A stretch of 64,000 nt of DNA, from the NCBI GenBank assembly GCA_026646885.1, contig JAPKHK010000001.1, positions 538,403 through 602,402 on the forward strand. The letters run 5' to 3'. Shown one piece after another: positions 26,318-34,047 of the stretch. The DNA comes from Casimicrobiaceae bacterium (GTDB lineage: Bacteria > Pseudomonadota > Gammaproteobacteria > Burkholderiales > Casimicrobiaceae). Positions within the stretch are counted from its first letter, which is position 1, and each line of letters starts with the position of its first letter. A program made the position numbers and the translations under genes. A model generated the notes under the pieces. That model did no database searches and had not been told where the DNA came from. It saw nothing but the letters and a program-made list of their open reading frames with translations.

Positions 26318-27022
26318 TCAGCTATCCTCCGCGCGCAGTGGGCCGCGCGGCCGGTCGACCATGGCGCGACTGGGGCTCACGAACACGCCCGGCACATGAA
26401 GAAGCTTGCTCACCGGGAAGACCAGCAAAAGCACCCCGACCAAGATGAAATGCATGGTCATCGGCCCTCCCGGCAGCGCCTTGCTCTCCAAGGACAGCAG
26501 TCCCAAGGTGAAGCGCTTCACGGCGACGACGTCGGTATGAATGAGAAAGCTCATGACCAGCCCGCTGATGCCAATGAAGAGCAGCAGCACCAGCAGCAGA
26601 TGATCGGAAACGGTGGATACGAAGCGCACCCGGTCCACCAGGAGTCGCCGCGCCCACAGCGCTAGTAGGGCGAGCACCATGCTGATCCCGGCGTAACGCC
26701 CAAGGGGCTGCAGCCACACCACCCAGGTGGGCACCGGCTCCATGAAATAGCGCAGATGCCGCACCATCACCAGCAGAAGGGAGGCGTGAAAGACCCAGCC
26801 GAAAAACCATACCCACTTATTACTCTGGAACAGACTAGCGAAGACCGTCACTTCCTTGAGCAGACGCCAGGTCACTCCACCCCAACCCCGCGGCGCCGGC
26901 GTCACCGCCACGGGCAGCCGCTGCGGCGTGCGCAGGTAGCTCGTCAATCGCAAAGCGAGACCGAGCACGAACACGGCGCTTGCCAGGTAGACGAAGATGA
27001 CCAGCACGCCGCTCTGGATCAC
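26318..27022 (-). CDS. dsrM: DsrM, membrane cytochrome b subunit
   Basis: A 234-residue integral membrane protein with five predicted helices and the NarI/HdrE-like His pattern for haem b (WVFHASLLLVMVRHLRYF, FLIHTDVV, HFILVGVLLLVFPVSKLLH). It anchors DsrK and passes electrons to or from quinone. dsrM lies 54 bases downstream of dsrC. Confidence 0.94.
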   Translation of the reverse strand: MIQSGVLVIFVYLASAVFVLGLALRLTSYLRTPQRLPVAVTPAPRGWGGVTWRLLKEVTVFASLFQSNKWVWFFGWVFHASLLLVMVRHLRYFMEPVPTWVVWLQPLGRYAGISMVLALLALWARRLLVDRVRFVSTVSDHLLLVLLLFIGISGLVMSFLIHTDVVAVKRFTLGLLSLESKALPGGPMTMHFILVGVLLLVFPVSKLLHVPGVFVSPSRAMVDRPRGPLRAEDS

Positions 27023-27076
27023 GATTGCTTATCCCGTCTCAGGGATCAGTCTGCTCGCGAGAGTCCCCGCCGGTGC

Positions 27077-27409
27077 TCAAACGCAGCCCGTCGGCTTGGG
27101 CAAGCCGGCGATCTTGCAAGCTTGTTTGGCCGGACCATAGGGGAACAGCTCATAGAGGTACTTGCTGTTGCCTTTGTCCGGCCCCAGGGACTTGCCGATC
27201 GCCTTGGTCAAAACTCGCACCGCCGGCGCGATTTGGTACTCGTCGTAGTACTTGCGCAGAAAGTTGACCACCTCCCAATGATTGGGGGTCATTTCCACGC
27301 TCTCCTGCTTGGCGATGACTTCGGCGACCTCCTCGTTCCAATCGGCCAGATTGGTGAGGTAGCCTTCCTCGTCGGTCTCATAGGTCTTGCCATTCAGTTC
27401 GATGCTCAT
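27077..27409 (-). CDS. dsrC: DsrC, sulfur carrier with two redox cysteines
   Basis: A 110-residue DsrC with the flexible C-terminal arm KQACKIAGLPKPTGCV, so Cys98 and the penultimate Cys109 are both present. It carries persulfide sulfur to DsrAB and forms the trisulfide or disulfide handled by DsrK. Start at the ATG preceded by AGGAG. Confidence 0.96.
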   Translation of the reverse strand: MSIELNGKTYETDEEGYLTNLADWNEEVAEVIAKQESVEMTPNHWEVVNFLRKYYDEYQIAPAVRVLTKAIGKSLGPDKGNSKYLYELFPYGPAKQACKIAGLPKPTGCV

Positions 27410-27429
27410 GTTTTTCTCCTGCCACGGGT

Positions 27430-27729
27430 TTACAGCCAGGACTGCACGGGATTGCTTTCGGTCACCAAATCGACGAAACCGCCATAGTCCACCAGACGCA
27501 CACCGGCCACAACGCGATCCTTGAGGCCTCGGGCGGCCAGATCGGGGGTCAGAGCGTAGATTTCCAATTGCTCCAGGGCGGCGGCAAGCTTCGGCTCGAA
27601 AGCGCCGCCACGCACCGCTGCGGTGACGGCGTCCTCGATGAGCAAAACCTTGCTGCCCTTCTGAGCCAAGCGCAAGCAGCTCTCCAGCGTGTTGCGCTCA
27701 AAGGGCGATTTGTTGACGATGTGCAGCAT
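27430..27729 (-). CDS. dsrH: DsrH, sulfurtransferase subunit
   Basis: The smallest subunit of the DsrEFH hexamer, 99 residues, homologous to TusB. It begins MLHIVNKSPFERNTLESCLR, as is typical, and contains IEDAVTAAVRGG. It lies nine bases after dsrF. Confidence 0.93.
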   Translation of the reverse strand: MLHIVNKSPFERNTLESCLRLAQKGSKVLLIEDAVTAAVRGGAFEPKLAAALEQLEIYALTPDLAARGLKDRVVAGVRLVDYGGFVDLVTESNPVQSWL

Positions 27730-27738
27730 CTCTCGGCC

Positions 27739-28128
27739 CTAGAAGCTGATGATCACGTCTTGCTCGGCCATCATGGCCCCCAACTCGGCGCTGTCCATCA
27801 CTTGAACAGGCACCAGCAAATCACTTTCAGCGAGGCCGCGCAACTCCATGGACTCGCGCTCGACATAGAGTTTCTCGATGTCGTAGCCCTCCAGCGCACG
27901 GTAGGTCGGCGAAAAGTTCTTCATTCCCACCGCCTGGGTGTCCTGACCCTTGACCAGCTCGTACACCCCATCATCGAGAAAGGCGATGCACACGTCCTGA
28001 TCGAATGCCGCGCTGATCAACACCACTTCCAGACCTTCCAGCGCATAGACCGTCCCATAAGGAGCCTTGCGGTTCACGAACATGAAGCGCTTGGCAGGAA
28101 GATCTCCGTTGTCGTCAAAGTCGCCCAT
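27739..28128 (-). CDS. dsrF: DsrF, sulfurtransferase subunit
   Basis: TusC-like subunit of DsrEFH (KRFMFVNRKAPYGTVYALEG, FLDDGVYELVKGQ). The frame opens with a TTG at 28143 that overlaps the dsrE stop; I prefer the ATG five codons on, with GGGAAG upstream, giving 129 residues. The TTG start would couple it to dsrE and cannot be excluded. Confidence 0.92.
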   Translation of the reverse strand: MGDFDDNGDLPAKRFMFVNRKAPYGTVYALEGLEVVLISAAFDQDVCIAFLDDGVYELVKGQDTQAVGMKNFSPTYRALEGYDIEKLYVERESMELRGLAESDLLVPVQVMDSAELGAMMAEQDVIISF

Positions 28129-28139
28129 GGACACTTCCC

Positions 28140-28499
28140 TCAATCACCAAAGACCACCAGGCGATCAGCCTGCATGCCGGACTCGACCAGTTGCCCCAGA
28201 CCGGAGATCCGAAAACCCTTGGCCAGGTTATCCTCGCGGATGCCCCGCCGCAGCGCCGCCGCCACACAGACCACCAGGTCGATGTTGTGCTCGGCGCCCA
28301 GTTTGCTCCAGCGGTTGACGATGTGCCGGTCATCCTGCGGCGGCTCGGTGAGCTTGGTGGCGTTGTTCACGCCGTCGTGATAAAAAAACACCCGCTGGAT
28401 TTCATGTCCCTTGGCCAAAGCGGCCACGGCAAACTGATAAGCGCTGTCCGAGGCCTGGTGGGTGTAAGGCCCTTCGCTGATCATCAAGCCGATTTTCAC
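28140..28499 (-). CDS. dsrE: DsrE, catalytic sulfurtransferase subunit
   Basis: TusD-like subunit of DsrEFH, 119 residues. The active-site cysteine is in DLVVCVAAALRRG at about position 78, and the N-terminus MKIGLMISEGPYTHQASDSA fits the family. It accepts persulfide sulfur, probably from TusA, and passes it to DsrC. Confidence 0.94.
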   Translation of the reverse strand: MKIGLMISEGPYTHQASDSAYQFAVAALAKGHEIQRVFFYHDGVNNATKLTEPPQDDRHIVNRWSKLGAEHNIDLVVCVAAALRRGIREDNLAKGFRISGLGQLVESGMQADRLVVFGD

Positions 28500-28514
28500 C
28501 GCCCTACTCCTCGC

Positions 28515-29585
28515 CTAGAAACGAATGTGCGTGGAGGCGTTGAGACTGCCCCGCGAGCCGCGCCAATCGTCGATCAAATACTTGGTGAAGGGCAAGCCGG
28601 TCTTCTCGAAGAAGCGCGGCCAGCCGATGCGCTCGATCCAGTCGGCCATACGCTCCCAAGGACGCGCATCTTCTTTGTAGGTACGCAGAATGAGCTTCAC
28701 CACCGCCGACACTTCCGGCCAGCGCGGCGGATTGTTGGGCAGTCCCGCCGCCACCATCTTCATGAAAGTAGGCTTGCCGCGCGCATTGCCGTTCTTGCCG
28801 CCGACCCAGATGGCGAACTTGGAAAACTCCGGATCGTTGATTTGCATGGGCGGGCAAGGCGGATAGCAGGCGCCGCAGCAAACGCATTTCTTTTCGTCCA
28901 CTTCCAGCGAGGGTTTGCCGTTGACCAGCGCCGGGCGGATGGCCGCCACTGGGCAGCGCGCGATCACCGCCGGCCGCTCGCAGATGTTGGCCACCAGATC
29001 GTGATTGATCTTGGGCGGCTTGGTGTGCTGGATCACCACCGCCAAGTCGGCTTGCCCGCCGCAATTGATTTCACAGCAGGAAGTGGACAGCCGCACCCGG
29101 TTGGGCATTTCCTCGTGCGTGAACTCCTCGATCAGTTCGTCCATGAGCGCCTTGACCGCGCCGGAGGCATCGGTGCCGGGGATATCGCAATGCAGCCAGC
29201 CTTGAGTGTGCGCGATGGACGAAACCGAATTGCCCGTACCGCCCACCGGGAAACCCGCATCGTTCAGTGCTTTGATCAAAGGCGCGACCTTGGCTTCACT
29301 GCTCACCATGATTTCCACATTGCTGCGGATGGTGAAGCGCATATGGCCTTCGCCGAATTGATCGGCGATGTCGCAGAGCTTGCGGATGGTGTAAAGGTCA
29401 AGCTGGCGTTGTGTGCCGGCGCGCACCGTCCAGATTTCGTCGCCGCTTCTGGCGACGTGGTGCAGCACACCGGGTCGCGGCCGGTCGTGATAGCGCCAGC
29501 GGCCGTAGTTCTTGACCATCAGCGGGTGCAAATATGGCTTGTTGTCGGGAACGCCGCTCTCAATGGGGGTGCGCATTTCAGCCAT
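28515..29585 (-). CDS. dsrB: Reverse-type dissimilatory sulfite reductase, beta subunit
   Basis: DsrB of about 356 residues. The sirohaem/[4Fe-4S] ligand set (LSTSCCEINCGG with a further C in IARCPVAAI) and a ferredoxin domain (CVCCGACYPPCPP) are present. I start at MAEMRTPIES, as the upstream frame overlaps dsrA. The reverse (oxidative) direction is inferred from the surrounding dsrEFH and dsrL, which mark sulfur oxidisers. Confidence 0.95.
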   Translation of the reverse strand: MAEMRTPIESGVPDNKPYLHPLMVKNYGRWRYHDRPRPGVLHHVARSGDEIWTVRAGTQRQLDLYTIRKLCDIADQFGEGHMRFTIRSNVEIMVSSEAKVAPLIKALNDAGFPVGGTGNSVSSIAHTQGWLHCDIPGTDASGAVKALMDELIEEFTHEEMPNRVRLSTSCCEINCGGQADLAVVIQHTKPPKINHDLVANICERPAVIARCPVAAIRPALVNGKPSLEVDEKKCVCCGACYPPCPPMQINDPEFSKFAIWVGGKNGNARGKPTFMKMVAAGLPNNPPRWPEVSAVVKLILRTYKEDARPWERMADWIERIGWPRFFEKTGLPFTKYLIDDWRGSRGSLNASTHIRF

Positions 29586-29598
29586 GTCTCTTGCTCCC

Positions 29599-30900
29599 TT
29601 ATTCGCCGGCTTCCGCCGAGTCCCGATTGGCTTGGCGCGCCTTGACACGGGCCACTTCCTCGTCCCAGCCGTCGGTGCGCACATAGGGGTTGGTGCGCGG
29701 ATGGCTGACCATGTTGGGATCGACCGGCAGATCGAGCGCATCCAAGAAATTGGCCAGCCCGATGCGTTCGATCATCTCGCCGGTGCGCTCGTGTTCCAGC
29801 GCATTTTCGGCGAAAAACTCGATTACATTGCGGCCCAATTCGACCAACGCCTCGTAGTCTTCTTCGGTCTTCATGGGCATGAAGGGCACGATCACCGTGC
29901 CCATCAAATCGCCAATTTTCAGCGTGCGCTTGCCGCCCACCAGGATGGTCACTCCGGTGTCCTCACCGTGCGCCAGGGCACCGGTCATCACGTTGATACA
30001 GTGCATGCAGCGCACACAGTCGCGATTGTTGATTTCCAGCGCCACATCGTCGGCGAGGGCCACGCTGGAGATGCGCTCGCCCTGATCCACCTCGCCGGGC
30101 TTCTTGACCTGAATGGCTTTGGTCGGGCAGCGCGTGACCACGTCGTTGACCAGCTCGCTCATGCCGTGCTTGGCGTACCATTGGCGCGCCAGTTCCTCGT
30201 CGGTGCGTATGTTGTCGCGCCAAGTGCCGATTACCGCCATGTCCGAGCGCTGGATGCTGTTCATGCAGTCGTTGGCGCAGCCGGAGAACTTGAACTTGAA
30301 CTTGTAGGGCAGCGAAGGCCTATGAATATCGTCCAAGAAGGTGTTGATCACTTGCCGATGCGCCCGCGCTTCGTCGAAGCAGGATTGCTCGCAGCGCGCC
30401 GCACCCACGCAGGACATCGAGGTACGGACCGCTGGTCCGGCGCCGCCAAGGTCGAAGCCCAGTTCGTTGATGGCATCGAAAGCCTCTTGCACCTGCGTGG
30501 TATTGGCACCCTGGAACATGATGTCCCCGCTTTGGCCATGCAGCGCAATCAGGCCCGAGCCGGTTTTCTCCCACACGTCGCAAAATTTCCTGAGGATCTC
30601 GGTGCTGTAATGCATACCCGCGGGCGGCATCACCCGCAAGGTATGAAATTCCGAAGACAACGGAAACTTGGCCGCCACTTCGGAAAAGCGCGGAATCACG
30701 CCGCCGCCATAGCCGTACACCCCCACTGTGCCGCCCTTCCAGTAACCTTTGCGGGTTTCGTAGGAATGCTCCAACTGGCCGAGGAGATCCACCATGTAGT
30801 CCTTCTCCTTGGCGAGTCTCTTCAAACCGGTGACGAAGCTGGGCCAGGGGCCGGTCTCCAGCTCGTCGAGCATGGGCGTCTTGTGCATGTCCTTGGCCAT
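29599..30900 (-). CDS. dsrA: Reverse-type dissimilatory sulfite reductase, alpha subunit
   Basis: DsrA, 433 residues. Cluster-binding motifs CVGAARCEQSC and SGCANDC and a ferredoxin segment (CVRCMHCINVMTG) are clear. First gene of the operon, with a good GGAGG ribosome site six bases before the ATG. The 264 bases upstream are shared with a divergent operon. Confidence 0.96.
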   Translation of the reverse strand: MAKDMHKTPMLDELETGPWPSFVTGLKRLAKEKDYMVDLLGQLEHSYETRKGYWKGGTVGVYGYGGGVIPRFSEVAAKFPLSSEFHTLRVMPPAGMHYSTEILRKFCDVWEKTGSGLIALHGQSGDIMFQGANTTQVQEAFDAINELGFDLGGAGPAVRTSMSCVGAARCEQSCFDEARAHRQVINTFLDDIHRPSLPYKFKFKFSGCANDCMNSIQRSDMAVIGTWRDNIRTDEELARQWYAKHGMSELVNDVVTRCPTKAIQVKKPGEVDQGERISSVALADDVALEINNRDCVRCMHCINVMTGALAHGEDTGVTILVGGKRTLKIGDLMGTVIVPFMPMKTEEDYEALVELGRNVIEFFAENALEHERTGEMIERIGLANFLDALDLPVDPNMVSHPRTNPYVRTDGWDEEVARVKARQANRDSAEAGE

Positions 30901-31004
30901 GAAAAATCCTCCAATTTGCCCGTCCCCACGAAGCCGGGCCGGATCAGGCGATGAGTCTGAATGCTACTGATCGAGCCTTGCGGCCCGCTATCACTCTCAC
31001 GGGG

Positions 31005-31036
31005 ACAGGCATGCTACCCATTCGGAGTATGCCTGT
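31005..31036. promoter_or_regulatory. Candidate operator dyad upstream of dsrA
   Basis: An inverted repeat with 11-base arms, ACAGGCATGCT and AGTATGCCTGT, one mismatch, and a 10-base spacer sits about 105 bases before the dsrA start and 130-190 bases before the divergent genes. Arm length and about 21-base centre spacing suit a dimeric regulator. No clear -10/-35 pair could be assigned next to it. Confidence 0.5.
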
Positions 31037-31194
31037 TTGCTCGCCCTGGCTATAGACCGCAAGGGGCCGTTACGCGCTGAATATCGCCAGGCCGGTCATG
31101 GGGGTGGCGGGCACTTGCCGGCGGGCTGGCAAAGACGCTGACAAGCGGCCAAAACCCGCGCAAAATGCTTCATGCGGTTTTGATAGGTTTTGGC

Positions 31195-31425
31195 ATGCAA
31201 CCCGACACCCGGATCGACAAATTCAAGCTCCCCCTCACCGGCCAGGAGATCGAGTTGACGGAGATCGAGTATGAAAGCGGTGGCCTGCGGCAACTCAGGG
31301 TTCGCATACGCGAGCGCAGCCGCTTCACCACTATCGATACCGACCCGATTACTGCCCGGCGCTGGGCCGAGGCCATGCTTGCCTGGGCGCAGAGCGAAAT
31401 CGCCCGGCACGAGACCCGAGGCTAA
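31195..31425 (+). CDS. Small hypothetical protein
   Basis: A 76-residue soluble protein that I do not recognise. It is charged, with a mixed strand/helix look: RIDKFKLPLTGQEIELTEIE, LRQLRVRIRERSRF, then a helix ITARRWAEAMLAWAQSEI. No cysteine is present. I prefer the methionine at 31195, which has AGG upstream, over the one ten codons earlier, which has no ribosome site. It is first of four genes running divergently from dsrA and 35 bases before the tandem TusA gene. Confidence 0.6.
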   Translation: MQPDTRIDKFKLPLTGQEIELTEIEYESGGLRQLRVRIRERSRFTTIDTDPITARRWAEAMLAWAQSEIARHETRG

Positions 31426-31460
31426 GCGGTCTATCCAGCTTCTCTTGTGCGGAATTCATC

Positions 31461-31949
31461 ATGTCCAGTGAAACCATCCCAAAACCTAACGTTACCCTTG
31501 ATCTGACGGGCTCGACTTGCCCCGGCCCCATCCTCGGCGCCAAACGCGTGGTCGATACCCTGGAACCCGGCCAAGTCCTGGTGCTGATTTCCGACTGCCC
31601 CGGCACGGAAAGCGATCTTTTCTCCTGGGCGAAGGTCGCCCATTGCGCCATTCTCAAGACCGAGAAGCAGCTTCAAGGCGCCACCGCGTATTACATCCAG
31701 AAAGGCCGCTCGCGCCAACCCACTGCCGAGGTGAGCCTCGACATTCGCGGCGTCGCCTGCCCGGGCCCGATCGTCGAGGCCAAGAAGCTCCTGAACGGCA
31801 TGACGACCGGCCAGACTCTGCGCCTGCTATCGAACTGCCCGGGCATCAGCAGCGACATCATCGGCTGGACCAAAGCCACCGGCCTGGAGCTCGTGGCCAC
31901 CATCGAAACAGCGCCTGGCGACTACGAGTTCTTCATTCGCAAGCGCTGA
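31461..31949 (+). CDS. Tandem TusA-domain sulfur carrier
   Basis: A 162-residue protein made of two TusA folds in series, each with the sulfur-carrying motif CPGP: Cys20 in DLTGSTCPGPILGAK and Cys100 in DIRGVACPGPIVEAK. Each domain also has a second conserved Cys (SDCPGTESD and SNCPGISSD). Single-domain TusA is the normal form and a separate one is encoded near 40.2 kb. Two persulfide sites on one chain may allow sulfur relay within a protein (inference). Confidence 0.88.
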   Translation: MSSETIPKPNVTLDLTGSTCPGPILGAKRVVDTLEPGQVLVLISDCPGTESDLFSWAKVAHCAILKTEKQLQGATAYYIQKGRSRQPTAEVSLDIRGVACPGPIVEAKKLLNGMTTGQTLRLLSNCPGISSDIIGWTKATGLELVATIETAPGDYEFFIRKR

Positions 31950-31951
31950 TC

Positions 31952-32542
31952 ATGCGCCTGCACAGTCACTGGTTCCGCGACACCCCGGCCAGGCCGCCGG
32001 AAGAATTGGCGCGTGCTGCCGCGATCGTCGCCTGGAGGCTCGCGCGCGCAGCCTTGCAGCGCATGCGCGGCGCCGATTTTCAGATTGATGCCGGCCCGCG
32101 CTATTTTGACTTCCTCGCCGAATTCCTTGCCTTCCTACTGGCGTGCGCTGATCGCGTCGCCTATGCTCACCTCGGAGCGCAGCAGCGGGGGCGCTTCACG
32201 CAAGCGCTGGGTCTGCGCCTGGCCGAAATCTGGGCCGAAAACCGCTCCGAACTGACTGGGGAGGGTTTCCCGCAGGGGCTGATCGAGTGCCTGAACGACC
32301 GCGGTGACGATTACGCGAGCTGTGCTTGCCCAGACGGCTCGCCTGATTTCACTTTTTTGCGGGTTTTCGCGAGCGCCGTCGCGGCGACGTTGCCCGAACG
32401 CGACCAAGCGTGGGTGCACGATCAGGTGATGGAAATCGAAGGGCCAGAGGCAGCCAAAGCGCTGCGCCAGGCGCTCGTCGATCTCCTCGGCTTGAGTCCG
32501 CGCCGCAAGCCCCGCGGCGCCGCACTTGCAGCCGGCGACTGA
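31952..32542 (+). CDS. Hypothetical helical protein
   Basis: A 196-residue protein with no family I recognise. It is mostly amphipathic helices rich in Ala and Arg (ELARAAAIVAWRLARAAL, YFDFLAEFLAFLLACADRVA) with a conserved-looking pair SCACPDGSPDF near the middle. It starts two bases after the tandem TusA stop and ends two bases before the next gene, so it is firmly part of this operon. The helical content recalls accessory assembly or chaperone proteins, but that is only an impression. Confidence 0.7.
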   Translation: MRLHSHWFRDTPARPPEELARAAAIVAWRLARAALQRMRGADFQIDAGPRYFDFLAEFLAFLLACADRVAYAHLGAQQRGRFTQALGLRLAEIWAENRSELTGEGFPQGLIECLNDRGDDYASCACPDGSPDFTFLRVFASAVAATLPERDQAWVHDQVMEIEGPEAAKALRQALVDLLGLSPRRKPRGAALAAGD

Positions 32543-32544
32543 GC

Positions 32545-34047
32545 GTGACCCACTGGCTTTCGCTTTGGCGCGCCGCCCAACTGGTGGGCGTTTCGCGCGG
32601 GACATTGGAGCGCAAGATCCGCGCCGGAGCCCTACGCACGCAAGCCGGAAAGATTGCCAGCGACGAGTTGCTACAAGCGTTCCCGCAAGCGAGCCTGCCT
32701 GACCCCAGCGCAGGCCTGCCGCATCGCCCCACTCTCCCCGGACGCTACGATGCCTCTGGCCCGCCGTCACAAGAGGTTCTGGCGCAGCGCCTCTTTGCCC
32801 AAGCCCAGGAATTGGCGGAAAGCCGCGCGACAGCGCAGCGGCAGCAGGATCTTCTCAAGGATCTGCAGCGCAGGCTGCACACGCTGGCCCAGATCGCGCC
32901 ATCACCGGAGGTCCTGGCGCTGGAAGCCGATATTGCCACGGCGCTCAATCGCGCCCCCGGAGAACCTCCGAGCGACGTATTGGCGATCATCGATGATGTG
33001 TTGAAGATCATGTCCGCACAGGTGACCGTGCATCCGAGCGGAAGGGAATACCTGGTCGAGGGGCGCAACACTCTGCTGCAAGCGGCTCTTTCCGCCGGCT
33101 TGCGGGTAAACTACGGCTGCGCCAACGGCAGCTGCGGGCTATGCAAGGCGCGGGTGGTAAAGGGGTGTGTCGCTCAGGTGGCGCCGCAGACCTATGCGCT
33201 TTCCGACGCGGAGGTCAAACAGGGTTACGCGCTGCTTTGCACCCATACCGCCGCGTCGAGTGATCTGGCGCTCGAAGCGCTGGAAGCGCGTGGCCCGCAG
33301 GATTTGCCGGAACAGCACCTCGAAACCCGGGTGCGCAATCTCACCCGCTTGGGACCGAACACCCTCGATTTGCACTTGCTGATGCCCGAACATCAGCGCC
33401 TGCGGTTTCTGTCCGGTCAGCAGGTGCGCTTGCAGTTCGGCGTCAAGGGCGTCGAATTGCCTATCGCGAACTGTCCCTGCGACGATCTGAATCTGCATTT
33501 TTTTCTGGTGCGCGAAGGAGTGGATGATTTCACCCGCGCCGCCTTTGCCGGCGACCTCAAGCCGGGCGACGCCGTCACGGTGATCGGCCCGACCGGCGAT
33601 TTCGTTCTGGCTGACGGTGGTACGCAACTGGTCTTCGCCGCCTGCGATCTCGGAATCGGGCCGATCAAAAGCCTCATGGAGCATGCCATGGCCATCGATG
33701 CCGCCGAGGCCATTTCGCTCTACTGGCTCTGCACACGGCCCGATGGGCATTTTCTGGACAAGCACTGCCGGTCCTGGAGCGAAGCCCTCGACCAGTTCGA
33801 TGTTTCGCTGTTCAGTGCGCCGCACCCGACGCAAGGCGCGCAAGAGATGGTTGAAGCGATGCAGGCTGACCTGTTTCTCCCGCTGTGCGACATCTACGTC
33901 GCCGGCCCGCCCGAATTCTGTGACAGCCTGCTCGAAGCCCTACGTGTCGCCGGTGTGCCGCGGCGGCAGATTCGTGTGCGCGGATCTGCCACCCTCCCGA
34001 TCGAGGAGTCCGCCGGCGGGCATGGGGGTTGTCAATTCCGGCCCTAG
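32545..34047 (+). CDS. HTH / [2Fe-2S] ferredoxin / reductase-domain fusion protein
   Basis: A 500-residue protein starting at GTG. Residues 5-45 look like a MerR/excisionase-type helix-turn-helix (LWRAAQLVGVSRGTLERKIR). A coiled-coil-like helix follows (about 75-115). Residues 158-245 are a plant-type [2Fe-2S] ferredoxin with Cys192, 197, 200 and 232 (CANGSCGLC, LLCTH). Residues 255-490 follow the ferredoxin reductase fold, but the flavin motif R-x-Y-S is replaced by PIANCPC (304-310) and the nucleotide loop reads CDLGIGPIKS. Whether FAD or NAD binds is doubtful. It ends tail-to-tail with soxB, overlapping by four bases. A redox-responsive regulator is one possibility. Confidence 0.75.
   Translation: MTHWLSLWRAAQLVGVSRGTLERKIRAGALRTQAGKIASDELLQAFPQASLPDPSAGLPHRPTLPGRYDASGPPSQEVLAQRLFAQAQELAESRATAQRQQDLLKDLQRRLHTLAQIAPSPEVLALEADIATALNRAPGEPPSDVLAIIDDVLKIMSAQVTVHPSGREYLVEGRNTLLQAALSAGLRVNYGCANGSCGLCKARVVKGCVAQVAPQTYALSDAEVKQGYALLCTHTAASSDLALEALEARGPQDLPEQHLETRVRNLTRLGPNTLDLHLLMPEHQRLRFLSGQQVRLQFGVKGVELPIANCPCDDLNLHFFLVREGVDDFTRAAFAGDLKPGDAVTVIGPTGDFVLADGGTQLVFAACDLGIGPIKSLMEHAMAIDAAEAISLYWLCTRPDGHFLDKHCRSWSEALDQFDVSLFSAPHPTQGAQEMVEAMQADLFLPLCDIYVAGPPEFCDSLLEALRVAGVPRRQIRVRGSATLPIEESAGGHGGCQFRP

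Noticed and set aside
29586..29741. A longer DsrB N-terminus.
   Set aside because: It overlaps the dsrA 3' end in another frame and is Arg/Pro-rich shadow sequence.
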